Positions 16,319 to 25,237 are shown, counted from the first letter of the stretch. The stretch: DNA of 64,000 nucleotides from CAIVAT01 sp038212325 (GCA_038212325.1 JBBQUQ010000002.1:6514-70513), one strand, 5' to 3'. Notes: a model not told the origin generated them from the letters alone. Numbers and translations are program-made.

Positions 16319-17785
16319 TTATTTCAGGTTGAACCAGGAGTCAATCCGGCCATTGTGCGTGGGGCCGTTTTTATGCCTGAACTCGTTGGTATGCTTATCG
16401 TAAACATAATCAGCTCCCCAAGCCTTGTGCTTCATGACGATCTTTTCGATAGCCCTGATGATAAAAAGCAGTTCACGGTCCTTCATGGTTGGGTGGAGCG
16501 ATAACCTCACCCAGCCAGGTTTTTCTGACAGATCGCCGGTGTTGATCTTGTCGGTGATTTTTTTTGATCGTTCATGGCTGACATTAAGCAGGAAGTGCCC
16601 GTATGTTCCTGCGCATGCACATCCTCCCCTTACCTGTATTCCAAAGCGGTCGCTTAACAACTGCACCATGAGGTTATAATGGATCGAATCAGCATAAAAT
16701 GAGATGATGCCCAGCCGGTCGGTGATGTTATCTGCCAGGATATGGATGCCCGGTATTTTTTTTAGTTTACTGAAGGCAAGGCTGACCAGACTGTTTTCAC
16801 GTTCGTGCATCTTTGCAACATTCATCTGATCTTTAAGCTCAATTGCCAGTGCTGTCCTGATTGCCTGTAGAAAACCGGGAGTGCCTCCATCCTCACGGAT
16901 TTCGATATCATCAATAAATTTATATTCACCCCAGGCATTGGTCCAGTCCACGGTTCCGCCACCGGGCTGATCGGGCACTTTACTGTGGTAAAGGGATGAG
17001 TCAAATATAAGAACACCTGATGATCCGGGGCCCCCGAGAAATTTATGAGGTGAGAACATCACGGCATCAAGTTTTTCCATCGGATCGTCGGGGTGCATGT
17101 CGATCGTATCATAAGGTGCGGATGCCGCAAAGTCAATAAATGCAAGCCCGCCATGTTCATGCATAAGCCGCGCCATGGCATGGTAGGGTGTGCAGATACC
17201 GGTTACATTCGAGCAAGCTGTAAAAGAGCCGATTTTCAGCTTGCGGTCTTTATACTTTACCAGGGCATTTTCGAGGTGGTTCAAATCAACCAGCAAATCG
17301 CTGCCCGGAGGTATGACTTCCACATCGGCTGCCGTTTCATACCATGAGGTGTGATTTGAGTGATGCTCCATATGGGTGATAAAAACCACCGGCCGGTCGT
17401 TATCTTTCAAGCAGGATTGTCCGTTGACCACTCCGCATGATTTCAGGCCTAAAATACGCTGAAACTTTACAACTGCGCCTGTCATCCCGAATCCGGTCAT
17501 TATGATAACATCCTTAGGCCCAGCATTGACATGCTTTTTGATACGCTGCTGAGCCTGGTGATATGCTTTGGTCATCAGGCGGCCGGTTTCGGACGTTTCG
17601 GTATGTGTATTGCCGATAAACGGGCCAATTGATTTGCAGATTATCTTCTCAATCGGGCCATACAGGCGGCCGCTCGCGATCCAGTCGGCATAAATCACCT
17701 TCTTACGCCCGTAAGGCGAAAGGTAATGCTGCCTTAGTCCGATAATTTGTTTACGGAATTGATTAAAATATTGTTCAGTGCTCAT
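16319..17785 (-). CDS. Class V aminotransferase, cysteine desulfurase-like
   Basis: 488 residues from the ATG at 17785. A longer start would overlap the preceding NifX-like gene, so the shorter one is chosen. VIYADWIASGRLY and NTHTETSETGR at the N-terminus, FIDFAASAPYDTIDMH, and the PLP lysine in MFSPHKFLGGPGSSGVL identify the class V fold. RGGCACAGTYGH near residue 405 resembles the Arg-x-Gly-Cys-x-Cys active-site loop of the SufS branch, so persulfide formation from cysteine is plausible. It is longer than SufS (about 410 residues). The neighbours are a NifX-like protein 13 bases upstream and a cysteine synthase downstream. Confidence 0.8.
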   Translation of the reverse strand: MSTEQYFNQFRKQIIGLRQHYLSPYGRKKVIYADWIASGRLYGPIEKIICKSIGPFIGNTHTETSETGRLMTKAYHQAQQRIKKHVNAGPKDVIIMTGFGMTGAVVKFQRILGLKSCGVVNGQSCLKDNDRPVVFITHMEHHSNHTSWYETAADVEVIPPGSDLLVDLNHLENALVKYKDRKLKIGSFTACSNVTGICTPYHAMARLMHEHGGLAFIDFAASAPYDTIDMHPDDPMEKLDAVMFSPHKFLGGPGSSGVLIFDSSLYHSKVPDQPGGGTVDWTNAWGEYKFIDDIEIREDGGTPGFLQAIRTALAIELKDQMNVAKMHERENSLVSLAFSKLKKIPGIHILADNITDRLGIISFYADSIHYNLMVQLLSDRFGIQVRGGCACAGTYGHFLLNVSHERSKKITDKINTGDLSEKPGWVRLSLHPTMKDRELLFIIRAIEKIVMKHKAWGADYVYDKHTNEFRHKNGPTHNGRIDSWFNLK

Positions 17786-17798
17786 AAAACAGTCAGGA

Positions 17799-18140
17799 TC
17801 AGGGGCAGCAGCAAGTATTTGCTTCCTGGCGGTATCTGTTTTCCAGGAAATGGACATATGCATTGGTGATGAATGTTTCACCGGTCAGGATGATTTCTTT
17901 GTTTTGCGCAGCAATGTGTTTGGTCATCGACGGGCCAACATTTTTTGTCATGATCACCTCACAGTCTTTGATCGGGTCCAGGAGTCCGTCTGGCGAGCAT
18001 AGAATATCACTGAGTTTGTTCCATCTCATCTCTTCCTGGATAATTTCTCCAAGTTCGACGGACAGGATGAGAAAACCCCTGGCCTGTCCGAAAGTGCTGC
18101 TCAATGTCAGTCCGTCGTTGGTTGGTATCGCTATTTTCAT
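17799..18140 (-). CDS. NifX/NifB-type dinitrogenase cofactor-binding fold protein
   Basis: 113 residues. MKIAIPTNDGLTLSSTFGQARGFLI is the standard opening of the NifX/NafY/NifB C-terminal fold, which binds iron-sulfur or iron-molybdenum cofactor precursors. No nitrogenase genes are near, and small proteins of this type are widespread in anaerobes. The C-terminus ends TCCCP, three adjacent cysteines that could ligate metal or sulfur. It starts the operon with the desulfurase-like gene. CAAAGGTA at 18191-18198 (complement of a TAnnTTTG box) may be part of its promoter. Confidence 0.8.
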   Translation of the reverse strand: MKIAIPTNDGLTLSSTFGQARGFLILSVELGEIIQEEMRWNKLSDILCSPDGLLDPIKDCEVIMTKNVGPSMTKHIAAQNKEIILTGETFITNAYVHFLENRYRQEANTCCCP

Positions 18141-18390
18141 ATCCGGTTTTTCATTGGTGCCGTTTACGCTTTAATCAGTTTCCTGAGTTGCAAAGGTAGA
18201 CAGTACATGTGCCGGAAACAGTTGAATTTACGTGATAGTTGATCTGATCGGAGGTGAGAGCCAACATGTGAAACAGTGAAAACAATCAATACATAACGTG
18301 ATATATAGCATAAAATATTGAGACAAATAGCACATTGCCTTATGCCGAATATTTCAGACCTTTACAAAAATAATGAAAGGGAGCAGTTTT

Positions 18391-19092
18391 ATGTACCGGG
18401 AGAACCATGTCAAAACAACCTCATGCCGTGATTGCAAGGTGAAATCGTGCGCAGCAGCAGTGCTGGAAACATCTGAAATTGACCTGGTTACTGCGAACAG
18501 TCGCGAGACCCAATTCAGGAAAGGCGACATCATCCTTCATGAGGGATCGATGACGTCTCATATTATTTACCTGAAGGCGGGACTTGTAAAGGAGTACCAG
18601 AAGGGACCCGGCGATACGGAACAGATCCTGCAGATTGTGAAAAAATTCACCTACCTGGGATTGCCGTCACTTTTTGGCGACAAAATCAATCATTACTCTT
18701 ACGGAGCTCTTGAAGATATAACGGTTTGCTACATTGACCTGGCGACCTTTACACAACTCATCCGGCAGAACGGTAATTTCGCCTTTGAGATTCTGGTTTC
18801 AGTAAGCCGCGACAGCCTGAACAATTTTCACCGTTTCATGAGCCAGTCTCAGAAAAAAACCTATGGCCGTGTTGCCGATGCGCTTATTTATTTTTCACAA
18901 ATCATCTATGAATGCGAATCATTTGAGCTTCCATTCACCCGGCAGGAACTTGCCGACCTGATCGGCATATCGAGGGAGAGTGCCACAAGGGTTCTTGCAA
19001 AATTCAAAGAAGACGGGATTTTGCGCATGGAAGGGCGGACAATCGAAATTGTCAATGCCCTTTTATTGCAGCAGATAAGTAAAAACGGGTAA
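18391..19092 (+). CDS. FNR-type transcriptional regulator with candidate [4Fe-4S] cysteines
   Basis: 233 residues from the ATG at 18391. Cys12, Cys15 and Cys20 (CRDCKVKSC) and Cys113 (TVCYIDLATF) match the four cluster ligands of E. coli FNR (20, 23, 29, 122), and the flanking FNR motif VCEIPFETL aligns with the last one. A cyclic-nucleotide-binding-like beta barrel spans about residues 35-120, and a helix-turn-helix lies at about 183-205 (FTRQELADLIGISRESATRVL), with Glu and Arg in the positions that read FNR boxes. It faces the sulfur genes, with which it converges, and is divergent from the NifX-like gene. Oxygen sensing is inferred. Confidence 0.85.
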   Translation: MYRENHVKTTSCRDCKVKSCAAAVLETSEIDLVTANSRETQFRKGDIILHEGSMTSHIIYLKAGLVKEYQKGPGDTEQILQIVKKFTYLGLPSLFGDKINHYSYGALEDITVCYIDLATFTQLIRQNGNFAFEILVSVSRDSLNNFHRFMSQSQKKTYGRVADALIYFSQIIYECESFELPFTRQELADLIGISRESATRVLAKFKEDGILRMEGRTIEIVNALLLQQISKNG

Positions 19093-19104
19093 TGAATTCC
19101 CGGC

Positions 19105-19605
19105 TCAGGTGAAGATGATTTGCGTTTGCAGTCCGCCGCACTTTTCATAGAACTGGCCAACTGTGAGCACCTCTTTTACACCTTCCCACAAATCATCTTT
19201 CTTCAGTTTGAACATGTCCATAGCCAGTTTGCACGCGAAAACTTCGCCGCCGCCGGCTTCAATCATTTCGAGAAATTCTTTGACCGGGGGAATGTCGAGC
19301 TTTTCCATCTGGCTGCGCATCATGGCAGAAACTCCTGTCTCAACCCCGGGAATTACACCCAGCAGGGTGGGGAACGGGAGACCGCCGGGCATGCGCATGG
19401 CAGGATTGCCAACAACACCGGTATGCAGGCCGTTCATGGTTTTTTTTGTAATAGCATCAAGGCCAAAGAAAGTGAAGAATATTTTTGTTTCAATTCCTTC
19501 CATCACGGCGCCATTACCCATCACCAATGCTGCGTATACGTCCTCAAGGGTGCCTTTTGCACAGATGATGCAGACTTTTTTTAAGGGAAATTCTTCGTTT
19601 GCCAT
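19105..19605 (-). CDS. DsrE/DsrF-like sulfur relay protein (DsrE2 type)
   Basis: 166 residues. VCIICAKGTLEDVYAALVMGNGA begins the DsrE fold. FFTFFGLDAI and the Cys in EVFACKLAMDMFKLKKDDL (near residue 124) are typical of the DsrE2 branch, which carries persulfide on that Cys. A second Cys pair sits at the N-terminus. It ends a minus-strand run of sqr-like, DUF1641, TusE/DsrC and DsrE genes, where DsrE-type proteins accept sulfane sulfur and pass it on. A peroxiredoxin role is sometimes annotated for this family, but there is no thioredoxin fold here. Confidence 0.85.
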   Translation of the reverse strand: MANEEFPLKKVCIICAKGTLEDVYAALVMGNGAVMEGIETKIFFTFFGLDAITKKTMNGLHTGVVGNPAMRMPGGLPFPTLLGVIPGVETGVSAMMRSQMEKLDIPPVKEFLEMIEAGGGEVFACKLAMDMFKLKKDDLWEGVKEVLTVGQFYEKCGGLQTQIIFT

Positions 19606-19661
19606 TGTATAAATTTTAAAGTTTTAGGATGTTATGCAGTATCCTGAATATTAATAACTCG

Positions 19662-19973
19662 TTAAACGCATGAGGCGGGTTTCGGAATCCCGGCAACTTT
19701 CGCTGCTTTTTTCATGGGAGCTCCGGGAAAGAGGCCATAGAAGCCTTTGATGTCGATAATCCCCGAATTTCCGACCGAGCGGATGGTGAGGGCTTCGCCT
19801 TTGGCAAACCGTTCCCTGAGAAATTCCAGAACTGCGTAATGCTTGTCGGTAAGCTGTATTCCTTCTTCCCGGGCGATTTCCAGCGCCAACTCTTTGGTCC
19901 ACTGTGCCGGGTTGGTGAAGTAACCCTCTTCGTTCACGTCGACGGTGACGCCTGCGATGATTTTCTGTGCCAT
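19662..19973 (-). CDS. TusE/DsrC family sulfur carrier, lacking the second cysteine
   Basis: 103 residues from the ATG at 19973. VDVNEEGYFTNPAQWTKELALEIAREEGIQLTDKHYAVL is the family core, and the protein ends KVAGIPKPASCV with the penultimate Cys that carries persulfide. In DsrC proper a second Cys lies 11 residues earlier; here that position is Ala (KKAAKV), as in TusE. So the trisulfide chemistry with DsrAB is not expected, and simple persulfide transfer is. It sits 46 bases from the DUF1641 gene upstream and 56 from DsrE downstream. Confidence 0.88.
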   Translation of the reverse strand: MAQKIIAGVTVDVNEEGYFTNPAQWTKELALEIAREEGIQLTDKHYAVLEFLRERFAKGEALTIRSVGNSGIIDIKGFYGLFPGAPMKKAAKVAGIPKPASCV

Positions 19974-20019
19974 ACTTTTCAAATTTAGAATTACGGTTAA
20001 CGAATTATGAAATAACAAT

Positions 20020-20595
20020 TCACCGGCTTTTTTCCGGGTTCATAGCTTGCAAAAGTCTTAAAGTATATGATAAGGATTTCCTTACGTCAGGAGAATTCAG
20101 TTGTTTTACCAAACCGAAAAGTGATTTATTGTCCAGTTTGTCATCCATCCTGATCTCTGCAACGGCCTTTGAGGTGCGGCTAAGCGCTGCAATCACATCG
20201 GGCCGGGTGAGGTTTTTGATGATTTCAAAATAGCCTTTCTGCTCGAATTCATTCATTTTGTTTACCGCATCGAGCCCTACCTGGTGGAGGATTGGGGATA
20301 TATCTTTCATGAAATCCTTTGCACTCTCGATCATTTCAAGCATTTCATAGAAGGTGTCGATGTTTTGCAGGAGTTTGACCAGCAGCATGGGTATTCCGCT
20401 GTGATCAAGTTCAACCTGCGATTTGTCGAGCATCACCACGGTATGATGGAAGGCGTCTTTCGCCACAATGCTCAAATCAGAGACCAGGTCATCCAATTCC
20501 TCCCGGTTCCGTTTCTGCTGCTCGATGCTTTCAAGCACCAAGTCCATCTTCCGGTTCAGCGCTGCGATTTGTTCCTGGATGTTATTTTCAGGCAT
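20020..20595 (-). CDS. DUF1641 domain protein
   Basis: 191 residues, almost entirely helical. The second half (GYFEIIKNLTRPDVIAALSR, KSLFGLVKQLNSPDVRKSL) is the DUF1641 pattern. An N-terminal coiled coil is likely (IAALNRKMDLVLESIEQQKRNREELDDL). DUF1641 proteins regularly sit next to sulfide:quinone reductase-like or formate dehydrogenase genes, and here the gene begins 11 bases after the sqr-like stop. No catalytic residues or cysteines are seen, so a structural or membrane-docking partner role is the likeliest reading. Confidence 0.85.
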   Translation of the reverse strand: MPENNIQEQIAALNRKMDLVLESIEQQKRNREELDDLVSDLSIVAKDAFHHTVVMLDKSQVELDHSGIPMLLVKLLQNIDTFYEMLEMIESAKDFMKDISPILHQVGLDAVNKMNEFEQKGYFEIIKNLTRPDVIAALSRTSKAVAEIRMDDKLDNKSLFGLVKQLNSPDVRKSLSYTLRLLQAMNPEKSR

Positions 20596-20606
20596 AACTC
20601 AATGGA

Positions 20607-21836
20607 TTACATTTTTTTACCAGCCATGGTCATTTTCGAATCGATAGGCATCTCTTTGCCTTTCAGCAGGATATGCCAGTAAATCCAGCGGAACAGCAGT
20701 TTCCCGTAATGGTTCATCCGGGTCTCCTTTAGCAATCCGAACGGGCCAATCCCGGGAAACGGGAAGGACCCGGGCAGCGGTTCGGTGTCATAATTAAAGT
20801 CGATCAGCGCGCCTTTGCCAAACCCTGTTTCGATGTAGCAATTTGAATGGCCGTCGAATGATTCGGTAAACGGTCGGTTTTCTATGGCGCACATCAGGTT
20901 TTCAGTGAGCACGTCGGCTTGGAAATGCACCACCGATCCTGCTTTGGAGGTGGGGAAATTTCCGGCATCGCCGATTACAAAGATATTGGGAAACAGGTCC
21001 GATTGCAGGGTGTGCTTGTGTGCTTTTGCAAAATCCATCTCGTCGCCAAGCCCGCTGCGTCCGATCATTGCATCACCTTTATGAACGGGGATTGTGACCA
21101 GGCAGTCGAACGGAATCTCCCGCTCATCATAGGAAACAAGAGTTTTCTTATCATTGTTCACCTTCTCGAGGTAGAAATCGGGGATGATGTTGATATTTTT
21201 TTCTTCGAGCAGGGCTCCGAGCACTTTCGATGCCCTGGGCTTCGTGAATGCTCCCGACATGGGGGTTGCATAGGAAATGTTGACTTTGCTGCGAATGCCG
21301 CGTTCGACGAAGAAAGCATCGGCAAACATGACGAATTCGAGCGGAGCCACCGGGCATTTAATGGGAATGTCAGCGATGTTCAGTACCAGTTCGCCACCCT
21401 GCCAGGTTTTAAAAAAGTCGGCCAGGGCCAGTGCCCCTTCAATCGTATAGAAATCAAAAACGCGCTGATGCCACAGCGGTCCTTTGAGCCCCGGCGTCTC
21501 GTCGGGCACAACCCTTGTGCCGGTGGCAATGATAAGGAAATCGTACTTCAGGGAAACTCCATCTTTTAAAATGACATGGTTTTCCGCTCCGTTGATGCGG
21601 TCTATCTCCTGGAAAATCACATTCACCCCAAGAGGAATGAAGGTTGTTTTTGGCTTTACCACGTCTTCCCTTTTGTACATGCCGAAAGGTATGAAGAGAA
21701 ACCCCGGCTGGTAATAGTGGGTTTTATGCTGATCGATGATGCTGATATCCCAATCTTCACGTGAGAGAATTTTCCGCATCTTGTTGGCCATGATGGTGCC
21801 GCCGGTACCCGCGCCAAGGATCAATAAACGTTTCAT
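20607..21836 (-). CDS. sqr: Sulfide:quinone oxidoreductase-like FAD enzyme
   Basis: 409 residues. The N-terminus has an FAD-binding loop (LLILGAGTGGTIMANKM), YDFLIIATGTRVVP in the middle, and VIGDAGNFPTSKAGSV near 290 for the flavin. Cys161 (IKCPVAP) and Cys333 (SNCYIETGFGKG) fall where the two redox cysteines of SQR lie. The C-terminal GLLKETRMNHYGKLLFRWIYW is the amphipathic membrane-attachment type tail. SQR oxidises sulfide to persulfide or polysulfide and reduces quinone at the membrane. DsrE and TusE-type carriers downstream would accept the sulfur. A CAAAAATA box at 21870-21877 (complement of TAnnTTTG) is a possible promoter element. Confidence 0.87.
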   Translation of the reverse strand: MKRLLILGAGTGGTIMANKMRKILSREDWDISIIDQHKTHYYQPGFLFIPFGMYKREDVVKPKTTFIPLGVNVIFQEIDRINGAENHVILKDGVSLKYDFLIIATGTRVVPDETPGLKGPLWHQRVFDFYTIEGALALADFFKTWQGGELVLNIADIPIKCPVAPLEFVMFADAFFVERGIRSKVNISYATPMSGAFTKPRASKVLGALLEEKNINIIPDFYLEKVNNDKKTLVSYDEREIPFDCLVTIPVHKGDAMIGRSGLGDEMDFAKAHKHTLQSDLFPNIFVIGDAGNFPTSKAGSVVHFQADVLTENLMCAIENRPFTESFDGHSNCYIETGFGKGALIDFNYDTEPLPGSFPFPGIGPFGLLKETRMNHYGKLLFRWIYWHILLKGKEMPIDSKMTMAGKKM

Positions 21837-22028
21837 TCCTGAAGGATTAATTTATTTTATATGTATGCACAAAAATACATATATGATTAATACGATTTGT
21901 ATATTTGTTATAAAATTAACAAAAAAATATTCAGTCCGAATATAAAAACGGGATTATTCCCATGAAGTGTAATAAATAAGCAGGAAAATTCCAGGATGGC
22001 CAGGAAATAGCAGGGAAGGAATGAAGGA

Positions 22029-22253
22029 TCAGTCTTGCTTCTCGGTCTGGTCGGCAGGTGGTGTTTTACCGGATGGTTTCTTTAAATCTTCTTCAAAGCC
22101 ATCCATGCCATCTTTAAAACTTTTAACCCCTTTGCCCATACCTTTCATGAGTTCAGGGATTTTTCTGCCGCCAAAAAGCAGGAGAATGACCAGGGCGATA
22201 AGCAGCAACTCCGTGGTGCCAAGACCGAAAATCAGTAAGACGCTCAATATCAT
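22029..22253 (-). CDS. tatA: Twin-arginine translocase TatA/TatE family subunit
   Basis: 74 residues from the ATG at 22253. One hydrophobic helix (FGLGTTELLLIALVILLLF) with the FGLGTTE entry and the FGGRKIPELMKGMGKGVKSF amphipathic helix is the TatA signature, followed by an acidic tail. TatA oligomers form the passage for folded proteins recruited by TatC, which lies 10 kb upstream. It is a single-gene unit with a good promoter and stands 150 bases beyond the sqr start. Tat substrates are not evident in this window. Confidence 0.92.
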   Translation of the reverse strand: MILSVLLIFGLGTTELLLIALVILLLFGGRKIPELMKGMGKGVKSFKDGMDGFEEDLKKPSGKTPPADQTEKQD

Positions 22254-22280
22254 GGTTCGGGTTTTTAAAGGGATGCCATG

Positions 22281-22313
22281 CAAAGATACAAATCTATACT
22301 GACTGTCATCAAA
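22281..22313 (-). promoter_or_regulatory. Bacteroidota-type promoter of tatA
   Basis: On the minus strand TTTG (22313-22310), 21 bases, then TATCTTTG (22288-22281), 28 bases before the tatA ATG. Confidence 0.65.
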
Positions 22314-22345
22314 AAATGAAGTTTTTACATGTGATTCAAAGCCTT

Positions 22346-23605
22346 TTAAAGTAGATTTTCGGCCTGCAGCTGGAATGGCGTGATAAAAAAGAGGCAGGAA
22401 TCCCCGTAGCTTAGAAAACGAAAATCGTTTTGGAGGGCATAGTCATAGGCGGTTCGCCAACCATTGCCGATCATGGCAGCGACCAGCAGGAGCAAGGTGC
22501 TTTGCGGCATGTGAAAATTGGTGATGATGCCTGAAATGAGCCGGTATTGATATCCCGGAACGATCATGAGCTGGGTTTCTCCCGAATACGCCTCCAGTTG
22601 ATGTTCCATCATGTATCTGAGCAGGGCTGAAAGAGACTGCTGCACAGTAATGTTAGCGGTCGGATTCAAATTATACGGGTCCCATTGCAGCACAGCGGGG
22701 TGCAGCCACGGGCCTTCAGCGATCAGTTTAACCCCCAGCCAGTATAGGCTTTCCAGTGTTCGCGCAGAGGTTGTGCCAACCGCAAAAACCGGTCGTTTCA
22801 AATTCCCAAGCAACCGTTCAATGATTTTTCGAGGAACAACGATTTTTTCGCGATGCATCACATGGTCACTGATGTTTCCGGCGCCAACCGGGCGGAATGT
22901 GCCAACGCCCACATGTAAAGTGACATTTTCTGTTTCTATCCCTTTTGCGCGAACTTTTTCAAGAAGCGGGGCTGTAAAATGCAAGCCGGCCGTAGGGGCG
23001 GCAACCGAGCCGTCATGTTCGGCATAAATGGTTTGATAGCGTTCATTATCCAGCAATTCTGCAGCACGGTTAATATAAGGAGGCAACGGGATCTGCCCCA
23101 TCAGGTCAAGAATCTCAGAAAATGTTTTCTCCGGAGGGTTCCAGCGAAAGGCGATCTCATAGGATCCGTCGCCACAACTGCGGATCAGACTGGCAAACAA
23201 TTGATGCGTATCGTGTTCATGCCGATATTCCAGCATGAGTGTGCCGGATTTCCACTTTTTCAGATTTCCAACCAGGCATTTCCAGGTTGAGGCGGCTTGC
23301 TGGTGAAATGCGGCCTGGATCTCGCAGGTTGGAGACAACGGTTCGAGGCAGAAAATTTCGACCTGTGCGCCGGTGGGTTTTAAAAAGATAAGTCTTGCAT
23401 GAATCACCCGGGTATTGTTAAAAATCAACAAACTGTTTCCGGGGAGGTGCTGGTCGATATTTGAAAATACATCCTCTGTGATCAGCCCCTGTTGGTATAT
23501 TAACAGCTTCGACGCATCGCGCAATGGCATCGGAAACCGTGCGATCTTCTCATCAGGTAAAGGGTAGTCATAGTCCTGGATGCGTATGCTGTCGGGGTCA
23601 AACAT
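22346..23605 (-). CDS. queA: tRNA preQ1(34) S-adenosylmethionine ribosyltransferase-isomerase
   Basis: 419 residues from the ATG at 23605; an upstream TTG at 23623 is less likely. IQDYDYPLPDEKIARFPMPLRDASKLL at the start, GNSLLIFNNTRVIHARL, and GSVAAPTAGLHFT near residue 205 are QueA signatures, followed by VTLHVGVGTFRPV and GTTSARTLESL. The enzyme moves and rearranges the ribosyl part of SAM onto preQ1 at the tRNA wobble base in queuosine synthesis. It is longer than the E. coli enzyme (356), which is common in this phylum. No other queuosine gene is adjacent. Confidence 0.95.
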   Translation of the reverse strand: MFDPDSIRIQDYDYPLPDEKIARFPMPLRDASKLLIYQQGLITEDVFSNIDQHLPGNSLLIFNNTRVIHARLIFLKPTGAQVEIFCLEPLSPTCEIQAAFHQQAASTWKCLVGNLKKWKSGTLMLEYRHEHDTHQLFASLIRSCGDGSYEIAFRWNPPEKTFSEILDLMGQIPLPPYINRAAELLDNERYQTIYAEHDGSVAAPTAGLHFTAPLLEKVRAKGIETENVTLHVGVGTFRPVGAGNISDHVMHREKIVVPRKIIERLLGNLKRPVFAVGTTSARTLESLYWLGVKLIAEGPWLHPAVLQWDPYNLNPTANITVQQSLSALLRYMMEHQLEAYSGETQLMIVPGYQYRLISGIITNFHMPQSTLLLLVAAMIGNGWRTAYDYALQNDFRFLSYGDSCLFFITPFQLQAENLL

Positions 23606-23648
23606 GGGATCTGTTTCCGGCAAAGGTCGGAAAAAAAACCAGGAATGG

Positions 23649-25094
23649 TCAGTGCTTGTCTGAATTGAAAAAATTGGGCTTATAGGTGACCATCACGTAC
23701 AGGTACCGGGCAAATTTTGCCGTGCCTGTTGCCAGGCCGTTGTACGCCTCCATGGTTGCCGTGGGCAGGAAGAAGCAGTATGCTGCATTCAGTTCAAAGT
23801 TCGGAACTGGTTTATAGATGTACATCAGGTCGATTTCGGTGCCGAAACTTTTCGATACTTCCACATATGCATAGGGCCTGGTCTTGGTGGGCTTTGAGAG
23901 GTAACCATATGGGAGGCTGAACCAGCGGCAGGTCGCTTCCAGCGACATTTTGTCGTTGACACTTACCGTTGCTCTTCCATACAGGTCGTTCAATCCGGGG
24001 CTGAGGTTGTTCTTCACGAGGGCATTGAACAAGTCCATGTAACCGTAGGCCCGGTGAGCAGTGCCGTAGAGGGTGCTGAACCCGTGCACCGTTGTTTTAT
24101 ATTCAGTTGTATCTGAAAAATTATTACCGCAGATGTGTTCGTAGCCGGCCTGCAGTTTCAATGGTTTGATCACCTGGTAACTTATCCAGGCTGCATAAAA
24201 GCCGGCGCTGAGTTTTCGCCCGTCGGTATAGTGACCGCCCTGGTAATAGCCGTTCACGAAGAAGCCCCACTTTTTATTGTTGAAAAGCAACCCGGCCCCT
24301 ACGGTGGCGCGGGCATAGATCGTATTCATGAATTGTTCGGTGGCGGTGGTTGTAACGGGTGTTTTAATAACCGTGGTACCGATAATGGAATCATGCTGGT
24401 TTCGGATATACAGGGTGTCGGTTTTGGTGGTTGTTTTGGTCGTGGTGACACTGCCTTTTTGAAACGCATCGACGATGCCAAGCACTGAAACGGCTAATTT
24501 ATTGTCCAGGAATTTTTTATTCCAATACAGATAGCCCATGTATTTGTAATTTTTCCCCATGTTGTACGGGCTCATGTAGGCACTTGCCGGCGCAATGTTG
24601 TTGACTGCAAATCCCGCATCGCCTTTCATGGTTCCCAGGGGGCTTTCATATTGTGCAATCACGATGTCGTGCGTGGCTCCCCACATGCTCCAGTTCAATG
24701 CACCAAACAACCTTTCATCATCATAAACTACTTCCATGCGGCCGGCCTTCATGGCGAAGGATGTCGTGAAATTGTATTTAAACCAGGCCTCATATATATT
24801 GACAGTATTCTTTGTGATTGTATCCGAGGAATAGTAATTCTGACCAAAAACCCATGCATCATACAGGGAGAAACGGGTGGTAAACTTCTCATGCTTATAA
24901 TCGAACAGGAGCCGGGCCCGGCCAACGATATCGGCGTAAGGAGTTTTGGAAGAGTCGCGGAGAGAAGCGTATCCGTCGCGATACTCGCCCCGCATTTTAA
25001 ACTCCCCCGAAATGTTGAACTGTGCTTTCAGTCCTGCTGATGACAAAGTCATTAACAACACAGTCAACAGCATGATTTTCAATAAATGTTTCAT
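23649..25094 (-). CDS. Outer-membrane beta-barrel porin (alginate-export type)
   Basis: 481 residues. The signal peptide ends near LKAQ. The N-terminus FNISGEFKMRGEYRDGY, alternating hydrophobic and polar residues, many aromatic girdle positions, and a terminal strand ending in aromatic residues (YLYVMVTYKPNFF) mark a beta barrel. DAWVFGQNYYSSD, VNIYEAWFKY and KAGRMEVVYDDERLFG resemble the alginate-export porin family. A Thr-rich loop (TTTKTTTKTDTL) near residue 210 is low complexity. The solute is unknown. A CAAAAGTA box at 25148-25155 may belong to its promoter. Confidence 0.8.
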   Translation of the reverse strand: MKHLLKIMLLTVLLMTLSSAGLKAQFNISGEFKMRGEYRDGYASLRDSSKTPYADIVGRARLLFDYKHEKFTTRFSLYDAWVFGQNYYSSDTITKNTVNIYEAWFKYNFTTSFAMKAGRMEVVYDDERLFGALNWSMWGATHDIVIAQYESPLGTMKGDAGFAVNNIAPASAYMSPYNMGKNYKYMGYLYWNKKFLDNKLAVSVLGIVDAFQKGSVTTTKTTTKTDTLYIRNQHDSIIGTTVIKTPVTTTATEQFMNTIYARATVGAGLLFNNKKWGFFVNGYYQGGHYTDGRKLSAGFYAAWISYQVIKPLKLQAGYEHICGNNFSDTTEYKTTVHGFSTLYGTAHRAYGYMDLFNALVKNNLSPGLNDLYGRATVSVNDKMSLEATCRWFSLPYGYLSKPTKTRPYAYVEVSKSFGTEIDLMYIYKPVPNFELNAAYCFFLPTATMEAYNGLATGTAKFARYLYVMVTYKPNFFNSDKH

Positions 25095-25237
25095 AGATGC
25101 AAGGTTAACGGTTTACGATTCACGCGCAGTGCGTCACAATTTCGCAGCAAAAGTAAAGAAAACGCAGTTAATATGGAAACGAATTCGATACGTTGTTTAA
25201 TCGAAATATTGGGTAATTTTACACGAAATTCCGATTT

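Noticed and set aside
16319..18140. Nitrogen fixation locus suggested by the NifX-like protein and desulfurase-like enzyme
   Set aside because: No nifHDK, nifB or nifE/N genes are present, and both families have common roles outside nitrogen fixation.
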